Positions 18,061-26,501 of a DNA stretch of 64,000 nt are shown one piece after another. The notes below the pieces were generated by a model, which did not search any database, was not told where the DNA came from, and saw only the letters and a program-made list of their open reading frames with translations. The first letter of the stretch is position 1; every line of letters begins with the position of its first letter. The stretch comes from Acidobacteria bacterium Ga0077534. Lineage in GTDB: Bacteria > Acidobacteriota > Blastocatellia > Pyrinomonadales > Pyrinomonadaceae. A program made the translations under genes and the position numbers. The stretch covers positions 537,343-601,342 of the forward strand of contig LNEI01000018.1 in assembly GCA_001464455.1 (NCBI GenBank), read 5' to 3'.

Positions 18061-19773
18061 CTAATTATAGCTTCGCAGGACAAGGTTGTTCTCAAGAACT
18101 AGTGCATCAAAATTTGCGTTTCCAAAGGTCTTGATCGCATCCTGCGGTGTGCAGACGATCGGCTCCTGAACGTTGAACGAAGTATTTAGAAGCATCGGAA
18201 TGCCCGTAAGTTTCTTGAATTCGTTGATCAAGGCCCAATATCGCGGATTTACATCTCGATTGACCATTTGCGGACGCGCCGTTCCGTCAACGTGAACGAC
18301 AGCGGGGATCTTTTTCTTATAATCCTCAGCAACCTCGATCACGGTGATCATAAAAGGATCGTGATGCTCAACGCCGAAGACTTCAGTGCCGTGTTCCTCC
18401 AACATCGAGGGTGCCAGCGGCCGAAACCACTCGCGAAGTTTGACCTTGTGATTCAGGATCTCACGCATATCCGCACGTCGCGGATCGGCGAGGAAACTCC
18501 GAGCTCCGAGCGCCCGCGGCCCGAGTTCCATTCGTCCATTGAACCAACCGATGATCGCACCGTCCGAGATCATCTTCGCCACTCGCGGAAGTAGTTCCTC
18601 GTCAGCAATGGTCGTGTATTTCAAACCCGCATCGTCGAGAGCGGCCTGGCATTGTTCGTTAGTAAATCCGGGCCCCCAATATGCCGAGTTCATAACGAAC
18701 TTTCGCGGATTTCCTAATTTCTGATGCCAAACCATCATCGCCGCACCGAGCGAACACCCTGCATCGCCCGCCGCCGCCTGAACATAAAATCGCTTGAACG
18801 GCGTCTCGTGAAAAATGCGTCCGTTCATCACCGAATTGAACGCAACGCCCCCCGCCATACACAGATTCTCTTCGCCTGTGATCTCCTTCAGGTGCTTTAC
18901 GAGGTGGATCGCGGTATCTTCGAGAGCTTTTTGGGCTGAGCACGCTATGTCCCAATGATGCTCGGTCAAGTCTTCACCAGGTAGCCGCGGCGGGCCAAGC
19001 TCATTCTTAATTGCGTCTGGAAACTGATAATGCTTGGCTAGATGGTGGTCTAAAACGCGAATATTGAACCGGAAATCACCGTTCCCGTTCGTTGTCAGCA
19101 CCTTCTCACGAAAGAAATCGTAATGCTTCGGCTTGCCGTAAGCTGCGAGCCCCATTACTTTCCATTCGTCACCGGCAAACATGTCAAAGCCGATATAATT
19201 CGTGACCGCCGAATAGAACTGGCCGAGACTGTGCGGCAGCTTGATCCGCTTCAAGACCTCGATCTTATTTGCCCTTCCACGACAGAAAAGAGTCGTCGTA
19301 TCCTCGCCCGTCCCGTCCCAGGTCAGGATGGCCGCCGAATCGAACGGCGAAACGAAAAACGCTGACGCAGCGTGAGTCTGATGATGTTCGAGGTAATGGA
19401 ACTTGAAATTCGAAGGGCCGAAATGCTCGCGAAGCCGCTTTGGATGCTTGAACATCCCCAGATAGCTCTCGCTCACCTGAGCCACGCCGCGATCAACGCG
19501 CGTCTTGAACATGTCCTTCGAAATAAAGGCAACACGAGCCGCCTGCATCGCCTTATGCCGTAGTATCCACGGCTTCCAGTAATGCCCGACATGCTCGACA
19601 TCTTTCAAAGTTATACCCGCCTGATCCAAACAAAACTGGATAGCCTTGTACGGAAACCCCGCATGGTGCTTCTTCCGCGAAAACCGCTCTTCTTCAACAG
19701 CAGCAACAAGCTCGCCATCCTTGATAAGCGAAGCAGCGGAGTCGCCCAGAGTTGTAAGGCCCAAAATATACAT
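18061..19773 (-). CDS. carbamoyltransferase (NodU/CmcH family)
   Basis: A 570-residue protein of normal family length. The N-terminal Kae1-like half starts MYILGLTTLGDSAASLI, with VEEERFSRKKHHAGFP and the metal-binding cluster EHHQTHAASAF near 129-139, followed by LTWDGTGEDTT. The middle has CMAGGVAFNSVMNGRI. The C-terminal half holds LGPRALGARSFLADPR and WFRPLAPSMLEEH, the signature of O-carbamoyltransferases that move a carbamoyl group from carbamoyl phosphate through an adenylate to a hydroxyl. Here the likely acceptor is a sugar of the polysaccharide, as with carbamoylated Nod factors. Its start is adjacent to the stop of the DUF2442 gene. Confidence 0.93.
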   Translation of the reverse strand: MYILGLTTLGDSAASLIKDGELVAAVEEERFSRKKHHAGFPYKAIQFCLDQAGITLKDVEHVGHYWKPWILRHKAMQAARVAFISKDMFKTRVDRGVAQVSESYLGMFKHPKRLREHFGPSNFKFHYLEHHQTHAASAFFVSPFDSAAILTWDGTGEDTTTLFCRGRANKIEVLKRIKLPHSLGQFYSAVTNYIGFDMFAGDEWKVMGLAAYGKPKHYDFFREKVLTTNGNGDFRFNIRVLDHHLAKHYQFPDAIKNELGPPRLPGEDLTEHHWDIACSAQKALEDTAIHLVKHLKEITGEENLCMAGGVAFNSVMNGRIFHETPFKRFYVQAAAGDAGCSLGAAMMVWHQKLGNPRKFVMNSAYWGPGFTNEQCQAALDDAGLKYTTIADEELLPRVAKMISDGAIIGWFNGRMELGPRALGARSFLADPRRADMREILNHKVKLREWFRPLAPSMLEEHGTEVFGVEHHDPFMITVIEVAEDYKKKIPAVVHVDGTARPQMVNRDVNPRYWALINEFKKLTGIPMLLNTSFNVQEPIVCTPQDAIKTFGNANFDALVLENNLVLRSYN

Positions 19774-20016
19774 TTAGTCGGCTAGAGGCAGTCCGCCTTC
19801 ATACAAGGCTTCCGGATCAAAATCGGCATCATTTGCCCATGCAACACTGCTAAAAGAAACACGCGCGGTCTTGAAAAGCGATAGATCGCGAAGCTCTTGA
19901 AAGATCCCTCTATCCAGATAGGGCTTCATATCAAATAGCTTCCGTTTACCATCCTCAAAAGTCAGCTCAAGTGTGTAATCTTCACGAGCTTTAACCTGCT
20001 GAACGCTCCAGTACAT
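19774..20016 (-). CDS. DUF2442 domain protein
   Basis: An 80-residue protein matching the DUF2442 pattern: VKAREDYTLELTFEDGKRKLFDMKPYL, then GIFQELRDLSLFKTARVSF and ANDADFDPEALYEGG. The family is small, soluble and beta-rich, has no proven activity, and usually lies next to a DUF4160 gene, as here (ten bases downstream of it). Such pairs are often listed as toxin-antitoxin-like. The gene ends directly before the carbamoyltransferase start, so it is embedded in the polysaccharide operon, which is unusual for a mobile small pair. Confidence 0.85.
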   Translation of the reverse strand: MYWSVQQVKAREDYTLELTFEDGKRKLFDMKPYLDRGIFQELRDLSLFKTARVSFSSVAWANDADFDPEALYEGGLPLAD

Positions 20017-20026
20017 AGTTATCTCT

Positions 20027-20290
20027 CTACCTCAAAGGTTCTATCGGGAACGGTTTTTCACCGTTTTGGCACAATTCCCAGTTAGCCAGTAATTCTTCCT
20101 GGTGAATTTCAATCCAAGCTAACACTAACTTAGTTTGACGGGCCGGAAAATCTCCGGATATTGCTCCATCTGTTACCGAAAAAACTGCTTCCTGTCCCTG
20201 ATAAACAGCGTGAATATGAGGCGGATTGTGCTCTTTCGGCCCGTAGTACATGCGGATTACAATACCGAAAAACATTGACAGGGTCGGCAT
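20027..20290 (-). CDS. DUF4160 domain protein
   Basis: An 87-residue protein with the DUF4160 signature: LSMFFGIVIRMYYGPKEHNP, then PPHIHAVYQGQEAVF and the helical LVLAWIEIHQEELLANWELC. The conserved HNPPHIH motif with two His suggests a metal or nucleic-acid contact, but activity is unproven in the family. It lies eight bases after the epimerase gene and precedes the DUF2442 gene. Both belong to a frequent gene pair with toxin-antitoxin-like genomic behaviour. Here they share an operon with glycan enzymes. Confidence 0.85.
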   Translation of the reverse strand: MPTLSMFFGIVIRMYYGPKEHNPPHIHAVYQGQEAVFSVTDGAISGDFPARQTKLVLAWIEIHQEELLANWELCQNGEKPFPIEPLR

Positions 20291-20297
20291 ATAAATC

Positions 20298-21413
20298 CTA
20301 TTTCACCAAGCTCCTACTCGTTAGTTCCGCCGTCGCAGCTTCGACCTTATCTTCCGCTTCCTGTTCTCCAAGCCATTTCAGCAATTCGGCGAGGCCGTCT
20401 TCGAGAGCGACCTTTGGCTCGTATCCGAGCATTTTTCTAGCTTTTGAGATGTCAGCAACGCAGTGTCGAATATCGCCTTCGCGGTATTTGCCAACGATGA
20501 CGGGTGCGATGTCTTTGCCTAGGCCGGCGGCTAGGAGTTCGGATATCTTCTTGATCGATGTTGCTCGCCCGGTGCCGATGTTGAACGAATGATAATCGCC
20601 GCCGCTCGTCTCCATTGCGAGCAGGTTTGCCTGGACGATGTCTTTTACATTGACGAAATCCCGCGACTGCTCACCGTCTTCAAAGATCGTCGGTGCCTGA
20701 TCATTTAGAAGACGTGACGAAAAAATCGCACACACGCCGGTATACGGATTAGACAGAGCCTGCCGCGTGCCGTAAACATTAAAATATCGAAAAGCGACCG
20801 TCGGTATCTTATACGCACGACCGACCGCGAGGCAGTATTGCTCCTGATCCTGCTTGCTTACGGCATAGACCGACGTTGGATAGAGAGGCTTTTCCTCGGT
20901 TGTTCCAATGGTTTTTAACTGTCCGCCGCATTCTTCGCACTTAAACTCCCAATCATGTGCCGCAAGCTGCTCGCTGGGCCGCAAGAAAGGATTCACGGTC
21001 TTGTTGCAGGCCTCGCAGCGATAGGCTCCTTCGCCGTAGATGGACATTGAGGAGGCGACGATGACCTTCTTAAACTGCCCGGGCCGCTTGATGATCTCCT
21101 CGAGCAAAACGGCCGTGCCGAGGTCGTTCGCCTTCACGTACCGCACGATCTCGTACATGGACTGGCCGACGCCGACCTCAGCTGCCTGATGATAAATGAC
21201 GTCAATGTCACTGAGAGCCTTCGCCACCGCCTCAGCGTCACAAACATCGCCCTTGATAAATTCAGCCTGCGGATTTAAGTGCTGCGGAACCGTCTGCCCA
21301 TGCACCTGCTCAACCAGCGAGTCCAAAATGCGAACCGAATGGCCGCGCTCGACAAGAGCGTCAACAAGGTGAGAGCCAATAAAACCGGCACCGCCGGTAA
21401 CTAAAATTTTCAT
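20298..21413 (-). CDS. NAD-dependent sugar-nucleotide epimerase (extended SDR) with zinc-ribbon insert
   Basis: A 371-residue extended SDR. GGAGFIGSH at 7-15 binds NAD, and the catalytic Tyr183 and Lys187 are in SVYAVSKQ. ALRYFNVYG-type sequence (VAFRYFNVYGTRQALSNP) follows. Between residues 131 and 165 there is an insert with paired cysteines C133/C136 and C159/C162, suggesting a small zinc-binding knuckle. The same insert occurs in a subgroup that includes dTDP-L-rhamnose 4-epimerases, so that activity or UDP-glucose/GlcNAc 4-epimerisation is possible. It would supply a sugar donor for the cluster. Spacing to the DUF4160 gene is eight bases. Confidence 0.88.
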   Translation of the reverse strand: MKILVTGGAGFIGSHLVDALVERGHSVRILDSLVEQVHGQTVPQHLNPQAEFIKGDVCDAEAVAKALSDIDVIYHQAAEVGVGQSMYEIVRYVKANDLGTAVLLEEIIKRPGQFKKVIVASSMSIYGEGAYRCEACNKTVNPFLRPSEQLAAHDWEFKCEECGGQLKTIGTTEEKPLYPTSVYAVSKQDQEQYCLAVGRAYKIPTVAFRYFNVYGTRQALSNPYTGVCAIFSSRLLNDQAPTIFEDGEQSRDFVNVKDIVQANLLAMETSGGDYHSFNIGTGRATSIKKISELLAAGLGKDIAPVIVGKYREGDIRHCVADISKARKMLGYEPKVALEDGLAELLKWLGEQEAEDKVEAATAELTSRSLVK

Positions 21414-21514
21414 TTTCTTTCAGGAAGAAACTTCGGATTTCGCAGATTACACCTGCTGAGAATACGAACTCGTACCCTTCGCGAGATATACGAGCAGATC
21501 CGCGACGATTTGCG

Positions 21515-22606
21515 TTAGTCCGTTGTTAGACCTCTTTTCGCCGCGGCCCGAAAGACCTCTAAAACCCTAGGCGCGATCGCTTTAGCGGAATAATCCTTCT
21601 CCACCGTCTCGCGCCCCGCTCGGCCGAGCTTCTTCCTTAACTCAGCCGAATGCATCAAACTTTTGATCTTCTCGATCCATTCATCCTTGCCGTCGGCAAG
21701 AAAGCCGTTCACTCCGTCTTTAATGATTGTAGAGTTTACGCCGACCGGCGAGCAAATGGTCGGTATTCCGAGAGCCATGTATTGTAAGGCTTTCAGGCCG
21801 CATTTTCCCTTCGTCCAATCCTCGTCTGGCAACGGCATCAGGCCGATGTCGATCGCCCTTAGGTCGTCTAGCTCTGTCGATGACCGCCACTGCAAGGCCT
21901 CGGTATCGACGCCCGGGATCTTATAAACCGGCGAACCGATAACTCGCATTCGAAAATTCTCAGTCTCGGCGAGCCCCTGCAGAGCTTCCCGGATCGTGTC
22001 CAGATGCTGTATCGTGCTAAAACTGCCGCTCCAGCCGATGGTTATCGTCTGCGGCTCGACTTCCTTCTCAATAAACTCGTATTTGTCGGTGTCGATGGTC
22101 GTAGGGATTATCGTCACGTTCGCGTTTTCGTTGCGTGCGTAATCGGCCAGGTATTCGTTACCGGCCATGACGTGCGTCGACAAACGGCATATTTCTGCGG
22201 TCTTTGCAGGAAATTTTAAATAGCTAAGATAGCCGTTCGACGGGCTTTTGTAGGAGACGAACACCGCATCGTCAAAGTCGAAAACGACTGGAACGCCCGT
22301 CTTCGCCATCTTTCGCTCGAACCACGGCGGGCCGAGAAGCGCCGCTTCGCGAAAAAGATAGACGAGGTCAAAATCGCCCGCATTTGAAAGCTCGCGGCTG
22401 CGGCGACGCATGTTCCGCGTGACGGCCGCTACCTTTTTCGCAACCTCGCCGCCTTTGTACAGCACGGCCCGCAGCTCGTCATTTTCGAACGGGACATAGG
22501 TGATCTCCACGCCGCCCGTGGCAAGTATCGGTTCCCATTGTTCGATCCGAAATCTCTGACCGGGCGATGTGTCGTAAACTGAAGGAACTACGGCAAGAAC
22601 GCGCAT
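21515..22606 (-). CDS. glycosyltransferase family 4
   Basis: A 363-residue GT-B enzyme. The N-terminal half begins MRVLAVVPSVYDTSPGQRFRIEQWEP and contains PVVFDFDDAVF. The donor half has TIGWSGSFSTIQHLDTI, CGLKALQYMALGIP and SPVGVNSTIIKDGVNGFL. The usual E-x7-E pair is not obvious, as in some GT4 subgroups. It probably adds one sugar to the growing lipid-linked chain. The gene is separated from the upstream GT by a 207-base gap that contains an inverted repeat, so it may start a second transcription unit. Confidence 0.88.
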   Translation of the reverse strand: MRVLAVVPSVYDTSPGQRFRIEQWEPILATGGVEITYVPFENDELRAVLYKGGEVAKKVAAVTRNMRRRSRELSNAGDFDLVYLFREAALLGPPWFERKMAKTGVPVVFDFDDAVFVSYKSPSNGYLSYLKFPAKTAEICRLSTHVMAGNEYLADYARNENANVTIIPTTIDTDKYEFIEKEVEPQTITIGWSGSFSTIQHLDTIREALQGLAETENFRMRVIGSPVYKIPGVDTEALQWRSSTELDDLRAIDIGLMPLPDEDWTKGKCGLKALQYMALGIPTICSPVGVNSTIIKDGVNGFLADGKDEWIEKIKSLMHSAELRKKLGRAGRETVEKDYSAKAIAPRVLEVFRAAAKRGLTTD

Positions 22607-22683
22607 ACCAAAAATTTAGATGGTAACAATCGCAACAGGCCATTGCAATGCGATTAACAGGTAGGTAGTGCTTCAGTTTCAAT

Positions 22684-22756
22684 CCTTTGTGATCTCTGCG
22701 TCCTCACTTTGTGGTCTTTGTGTTTAGAAAAATGTTAAACACAGAGATCACAAAGG
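22684..22756. repeat. 15-bp inverted repeat element in the 22607-22813 gap
   Basis: CCTTTGTGATCTCTG at 22684-22698 pairs perfectly with 22742-22756. An inner stem TGTGTTTA/TAAACACA lies at 22719-22726 and 22736-22743. The wording, built on CTTTGTG and CTCTGCGTCC, resembles the degenerate repeat text at about 32810-32850. No gene lies in this gap. It may end or insulate the upstream half of the polysaccharide locus. Confidence 0.6.
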
Positions 22757-22813
22757 GATGACACAAAGGCCATTGAGAAAAAGACCCCTTCAATTTTTTA
22801 ACCTGATGCTCTA

Positions 22814-24064
22814 CTAATTGGTAAGCGAATCGTAGAGCCGCCGATACCGTTCGCCGCCGACCGTCTCAAGATCGAACCGCCTGATCGCAACCTCGCGACA
22901 ACGTGGCCCGACATCGAGACGAAACCGTCGTAAACGAAAAATTGCGTTCTGATACGCGTCCCGGTCAAAGCCATCGATCAGTATGCCGACATTCTCCGTG
23001 GTGATCAGTTCGTCGACATCGCCAACGCAGGCGTTTGCAATGATCGGCAGGCCAGAGGCGAGGTACTCCGGGATCTTGGTAGGCGAACGCGATTGCGTCG
23101 CGTAGGTAGCCTTGACGAACGACAACCCGACATCCGAGGCGGCGAGATATCGCGGTATCTCGGCAGGATCGACGCGGCCGACAAAGTAGTCCCTATCGGC
23201 AAACCCACGCTCCTTCAACAGCTTGACGATCTCTGACGGGTCAGACTGGGTAAGAAATAGTGCAAACGTTCGCGCATCGAACTCGCGGGCAACCGCTAAG
23301 AAGTCCGCCATCTCCTTCGTCAGGTAGAGCCCGCCGAGTGCCCCGATATGCGTATAAACCGTTCGCCCGGCAACGCCGAGATGCTCACGCATCTCATCGC
23401 GGAGGGACGAACTTGGCTCAGGAAAGCGGGCTTCGAAATCGACGCAGCAGGGGATCACTTCGACGGGCCGTTGATCTTTGGCCTTTGATCTTTGATCTTC
23501 GTCGCCGAATAGCAGTCCACGGGCTTTCTCCGTAAGGACGACAAAGCCGTCGGCCTGATCCATCAGCCATTTCTCGACCCGCTTGGCACCGCGGTAGAGC
23601 AGGCCATTTTCCGGCCAAACGCCAGCGTCCGTGTATTCCTCGGGAAAAAAGCCGCGAATATCAAAGATCAGCTTCGGCTTATGCGACGAAAATTTACGAG
23701 CCAATGCCCCCATCAAAGTCGCAACATGAATGCGCCCGTGAAGCACGTCGAGCTTCTTTTCACGGATCTTGTTGCGAATAAACCGCGTTCCGTTGAAGAT
23801 ATCGTACGCGGTCGCCAGTGCGGAAGGCGTTTTGTGATAGGCAAGCAGATCCCAGTCGATTCCCTGCTGTATAAGCCCGTGCTTCCGGGCGGCGATCTGC
23901 TCCTCATTCCATTTAGACGAAAAGTCAGGTTCGAACGTTACAAGACTCACCTCGATTCCGCCCTTTACGAGTTCTCGAAGGTAAGGCAGAACCTGAGTCT
24001 GCACGAGCGGTTCTCGCAGTCCGAAGTAGCAGATGTAGAGCGTTCGCTTTGCCGGTTCAGTCAT
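22814..24064 (-). CDS. glycosyltransferase family 4 with an in-frame heptamer-repeat insertion
   Basis: A 416-residue GT-B enzyme starting MTEPAKRTLYICYFGLREPL. Donor-side motifs are VYTHIGALGGLYL and IPEYLASGLPIIANACVGDV, with VEVIPCCVDF before them. Between FVVLTEKARGLLF and VEVIPCCVDF lies the peptide DQRSKAKDQRP, encoded by four heptamers of the TTGATCT type at 23471-23498. This looks like a repeat inserted in frame into a surface loop before the donor domain. The 3' neighbour is the GT4 gene across a 207-base gap; its start overlaps the upstream methyltransferase by eight bases. Function should be preserved because the core motifs are intact. Confidence 0.88.
   Translation of the reverse strand: MTEPAKRTLYICYFGLREPLVQTQVLPYLRELVKGGIEVSLVTFEPDFSSKWNEEQIAARKHGLIQQGIDWDLLAYHKTPSALATAYDIFNGTRFIRNKIREKKLDVLHGRIHVATLMGALARKFSSHKPKLIFDIRGFFPEEYTDAGVWPENGLLYRGAKRVEKWLMDQADGFVVLTEKARGLLFGDEDQRSKAKDQRPVEVIPCCVDFEARFPEPSSSLRDEMREHLGVAGRTVYTHIGALGGLYLTKEMADFLAVAREFDARTFALFLTQSDPSEIVKLLKERGFADRDYFVGRVDPAEIPRYLAASDVGLSFVKATYATQSRSPTKIPEYLASGLPIIANACVGDVDELITTENVGILIDGFDRDAYQNAIFRLRRFRLDVGPRCREVAIRRFDLETVGGERYRRLYDSLTN
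23471..23498. repeat. heptamer tandem repeat (TTGATCT x4, one variant) inside a gene
   Basis: Four 7-base units, TTGATCT, TTGGCCT, TTGATCT and TTGATCT, lie within the GT4 coding sequence. A similar four-unit heptamer tract lies at 36131-36158 in the decarboxylase gene. Confidence 0.85.
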
Positions 24065-24788
24065 TTGAAAAATCGGCGAGAATTATCGCACGGTACGCGT
24101 TGGTTTCGTTCGCTTTTGGCATTGCGGGCAATAAAATTCCCGTTGCCAGATTGGCAGGCACGTAAAGAAATTTCGAGAGCGACGAAGCACGCCGCAGAAA
24201 ACCAACGACGGAGATGTTCTCGGAATAACTGGTTTTGATCGCCACTCGGCGCCCCGTCTGTCTTGCTTCTCGCTCGATCATCGCGGCGATGTCGACCGCG
24301 GCGGGATATTCGCTCGAGAGATGTTCGACAAGCCAGTCGGGTCGCGGTTCTTTACGGGCGTCGAGTTCGCGGGCGTACTTTTCGTCCATTTCTCTTGCGA
24401 TCGGGCCGCTCGGAAATGCGATGACGACCGCTTTCTTCGCCGCTCGAACGAGTTGATTCACAGCATTTTCTCTAAGCTCCACCGGCAGGTGTTCGAGTAC
24501 ATCGACCGAGACAGCGATGTCGAATTGCCGCTCATCGATCGGCAGCGAAAGAATGCTGCCATGCACGAATTCGAACCCCTCGACCCGCGTATCAGTCGGC
24601 AAAATATCGACGCCGACGACGTTCTTTGCATCGATAAACGCGGCCACGCCGTATTCGCCGCAACCAGCATCGAGTACTGTTGTTTTGGTCGTAATGCGTG
24701 GCTTTAGAATACGTGCGACATCAACGTTGCGGCAACGCGTATCCCAGGCATAGCTGTAGAGGAATTTTCGGATCGACGAGTTCGGCAT
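24057..24788 (-). CDS. class I SAM-dependent methyltransferase
   Basis: A 243-residue methyltransferase. Motif I is TVLDAGCGEYGVAAFI and is followed by VVGVDILP. The acidic loop and FDIAVSVDVLEHLPVELREN are the post-I and motif IV regions of the Methyltransf_11 group. The C-terminus has a hydrophobic segment FLYVPANLATGILLPAMP, possibly a peripheral membrane contact. Its end overlaps the next GT start by eight bases, and the upstream GT2 ends one base before it. Tight packing with glycosyltransferases suggests it modifies a sugar of the chain. Confidence 0.85.
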   Translation of the reverse strand: MPNSSIRKFLYSYAWDTRCRNVDVARILKPRITTKTTVLDAGCGEYGVAAFIDAKNVVGVDILPTDTRVEGFEFVHGSILSLPIDERQFDIAVSVDVLEHLPVELRENAVNQLVRAAKKAVVIAFPSGPIAREMDEKYARELDARKEPRPDWLVEHLSSEYPAAVDIAAMIEREARQTGRRVAIKTSYSENISVVGFLRRASSLSKFLYVPANLATGILLPAMPKANETNAYRAIILADFSND

Positions 24789-24789
24789 T

Positions 24790-25686
24790 CTATTCCGCTT
24801 TTACTCCTCTTCGATTTGCGGTTCGGCGGCCGAACGGAAGAAAGTGACGAATGTTGCCCGGCTCGCGAGCCAAGCTTTTGAAAGAATTCGCGGCAAATCC
24901 GGCGTACTGCCCCGCGTGATAATACGACCCGGCAAGGATCTGATAAAGATTGCCGTACGCCTTTTGTTTTACCGCTGCGATCTCGGGGCTTGGCGATGAA
25001 AAGGCTTTCTCGAATGCAAGCAGCATATCGTGTTCGAATACCGCGACATTAGTATGCATGTTCGAACCGTGAACTCGATATTTGACAAGTAATTCCGGAA
25101 CGAAACCGACCTCGTAACGCTCGCTGACCCTAAAGAACGTATCCCAGTCTGCCGAAGTCGAAAGCCGCTCGTCAACGCCGCCGATCTCGTCGAAAACGCT
25201 TCGCCGCAGCATCGCTCCGCTGCCGCCGCCGAGCACGCCTTCGCGGCCGAGCATTAGAAGGGTGGCAGAAACTTTACCTGCTGCTCCTTCGAGACGATGA
25301 ACGAGAGAATTGCCGTCGGGATCGACCTCGTCGACGCCGACATGGACCAGGCCAAAGTTGGGGTTTTCGTCGAATTTGGTGATCTGTTTTTCGACCTTGG
25401 TCGGAAGCCAGGCATCGTCGGCATCAAGGAAAGCGATGTATTCACCTGCGGCAGCATCGGCGCCATTATTACGGGCCGCGGCAACGCCCTGATTCTGCTG
25501 AAAGATCACAGTGATCTTTTCGCCATAACTTTCGAGGACCGCTCGCGAATCATCCTTTGAACCATCGTCGACGACTATGATCTCAATGTCCTTGTAAGTC
25601 TGATCGAGGACGCCGTCTATCGCCTCGCGCAGGTAATGTGCGTAGTTATAGTTGGGAATGATAACGCTGACGAGGCCTGATCTCAT
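24790..25686 (-). CDS. glycosyltransferase family 2 (GT-A fold)
   Basis: A 298-residue inverting-type transferase. SVIIPNYNYAHYLREAI opens the Rossmann-like nucleotide-binding half, IIVVDDGSKDDS supplies the first Asp pair, and YIAFLDADDAW holds the DxD-like metal site. GGSGAMLRRSVFDEIGG and ADWDTFFRVSERY complete the GT2 pattern. The C-terminus has no membrane helix, so it is likely a soluble cytoplasmic enzyme adding one sugar. Its start overlaps the upstream methyltransferase stop by four bases (ATGA), a strong sign of translational coupling. Confidence 0.92.
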   Translation of the reverse strand: MRSGLVSVIIPNYNYAHYLREAIDGVLDQTYKDIEIIVVDDGSKDDSRAVLESYGEKITVIFQQNQGVAAARNNGADAAAGEYIAFLDADDAWLPTKVEKQITKFDENPNFGLVHVGVDEVDPDGNSLVHRLEGAAGKVSATLLMLGREGVLGGGSGAMLRRSVFDEIGGVDERLSTSADWDTFFRVSERYEVGFVPELLVKYRVHGSNMHTNVAVFEHDMLLAFEKAFSSPSPEIAAVKQKAYGNLYQILAGSYYHAGQYAGFAANSFKSLAREPGNIRHFLPFGRRTANRRGVKAE

Positions 25687-26468
25687 TTGACTTTTCGAGC
25701 AATGACAAGAAGCGTCGGAGCTGTTTCCGTCTGACTTTGGTCAAAAACGTAGTCCGTTTCAGTCGGATAGAACGGCTTGTTCCAGATCGCTTCGCTCAAC
25801 CGTTCGCGCGCGGCAACGGGGATCTTGTTGAACATTTTCCAGGCTAGGAGCTGAGCCTGCGTGCCAGGATCCTTAGGTAAACGCTTCTGCCCTTCGAAAA
25901 AAGGTGATATCCGGAACGAACGATTAAGGTCCTGGCCAACAAAGCTCTCGATCTCAAAATGCCCTTCGATCTCGGCTCTCAGTTCGCCGGGCTCGTACTC
26001 ATGAATATGGAACGGATTAGCAGGAATACCATTCACCGGTTTCGAATAAAGTGCGTTCGGCGTGGAAAGGAGCAGCTTTCCACCCGGCGTCAGCACGCGT
26101 CGAAGCTCGGCGAGAAATTCCCGACGGGAATGCAGATGTTCGAGCGTCTCAAAGGATGTGACCGTATCAAAAGTATCATCCGCGAAAGGAAGCCCAAGCC
26201 CATCGGCGAGCATGACGGCACCGTTGTCGCCAGTTTCTTTCTTAGCTTCCTGAGCGGCTGAAGCATCTATGTCAACGCCGACGACGTAACTCGCGTGTTT
26301 CCTCAGAAGCCCGATGCCATAGCCCGTTCCACAGGCGATATCAAGAACTCGTTTTCCGCCTACAAATGGAAGGGCATACACGTACCGAGCGGCGTGCTCA
26401 CCCCAATATGGCGAGAGTCGGCCCGCATCGACAACATTTGCACCCTGAAATCTTTCCGAAACCGCCAT
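25683..26468 (-). CDS. class I SAM-dependent methyltransferase
   Basis: A 261-residue methyltransferase. KRVLDIACGTGYGIGLL is motif I, VVGVDIDASAAQEAKKE the ribose-binding acidic strand, and FDTVTSFETLEHLHSRREF motif IV. The N-terminus (FQGANVVDAGRLSPYWGEHAARYVYA) is like that of sugar or lipid methyltransferases found in glycan clusters. The stop overlaps the GT2 start by four bases, and the next gene upstream is a GT4 34 bases away. The acceptor is unknown. Confidence 0.87.
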   Translation of the reverse strand: MAVSERFQGANVVDAGRLSPYWGEHAARYVYALPFVGGKRVLDIACGTGYGIGLLRKHASYVVGVDIDASAAQEAKKETGDNGAVMLADGLGLPFADDTFDTVTSFETLEHLHSRREFLAELRRVLTPGGKLLLSTPNALYSKPVNGIPANPFHIHEYEPGELRAEIEGHFEIESFVGQDLNRSFRISPFFEGQKRLPKDPGTQAQLLAWKMFNKIPVAARERLSEAIWNKPFYPTETDYVFDQSQTETAPTLLVIARKVK

Positions 26469-26501
26469 TAACTAAACTATCGACTACGAGGCTATCAACT
26501 A

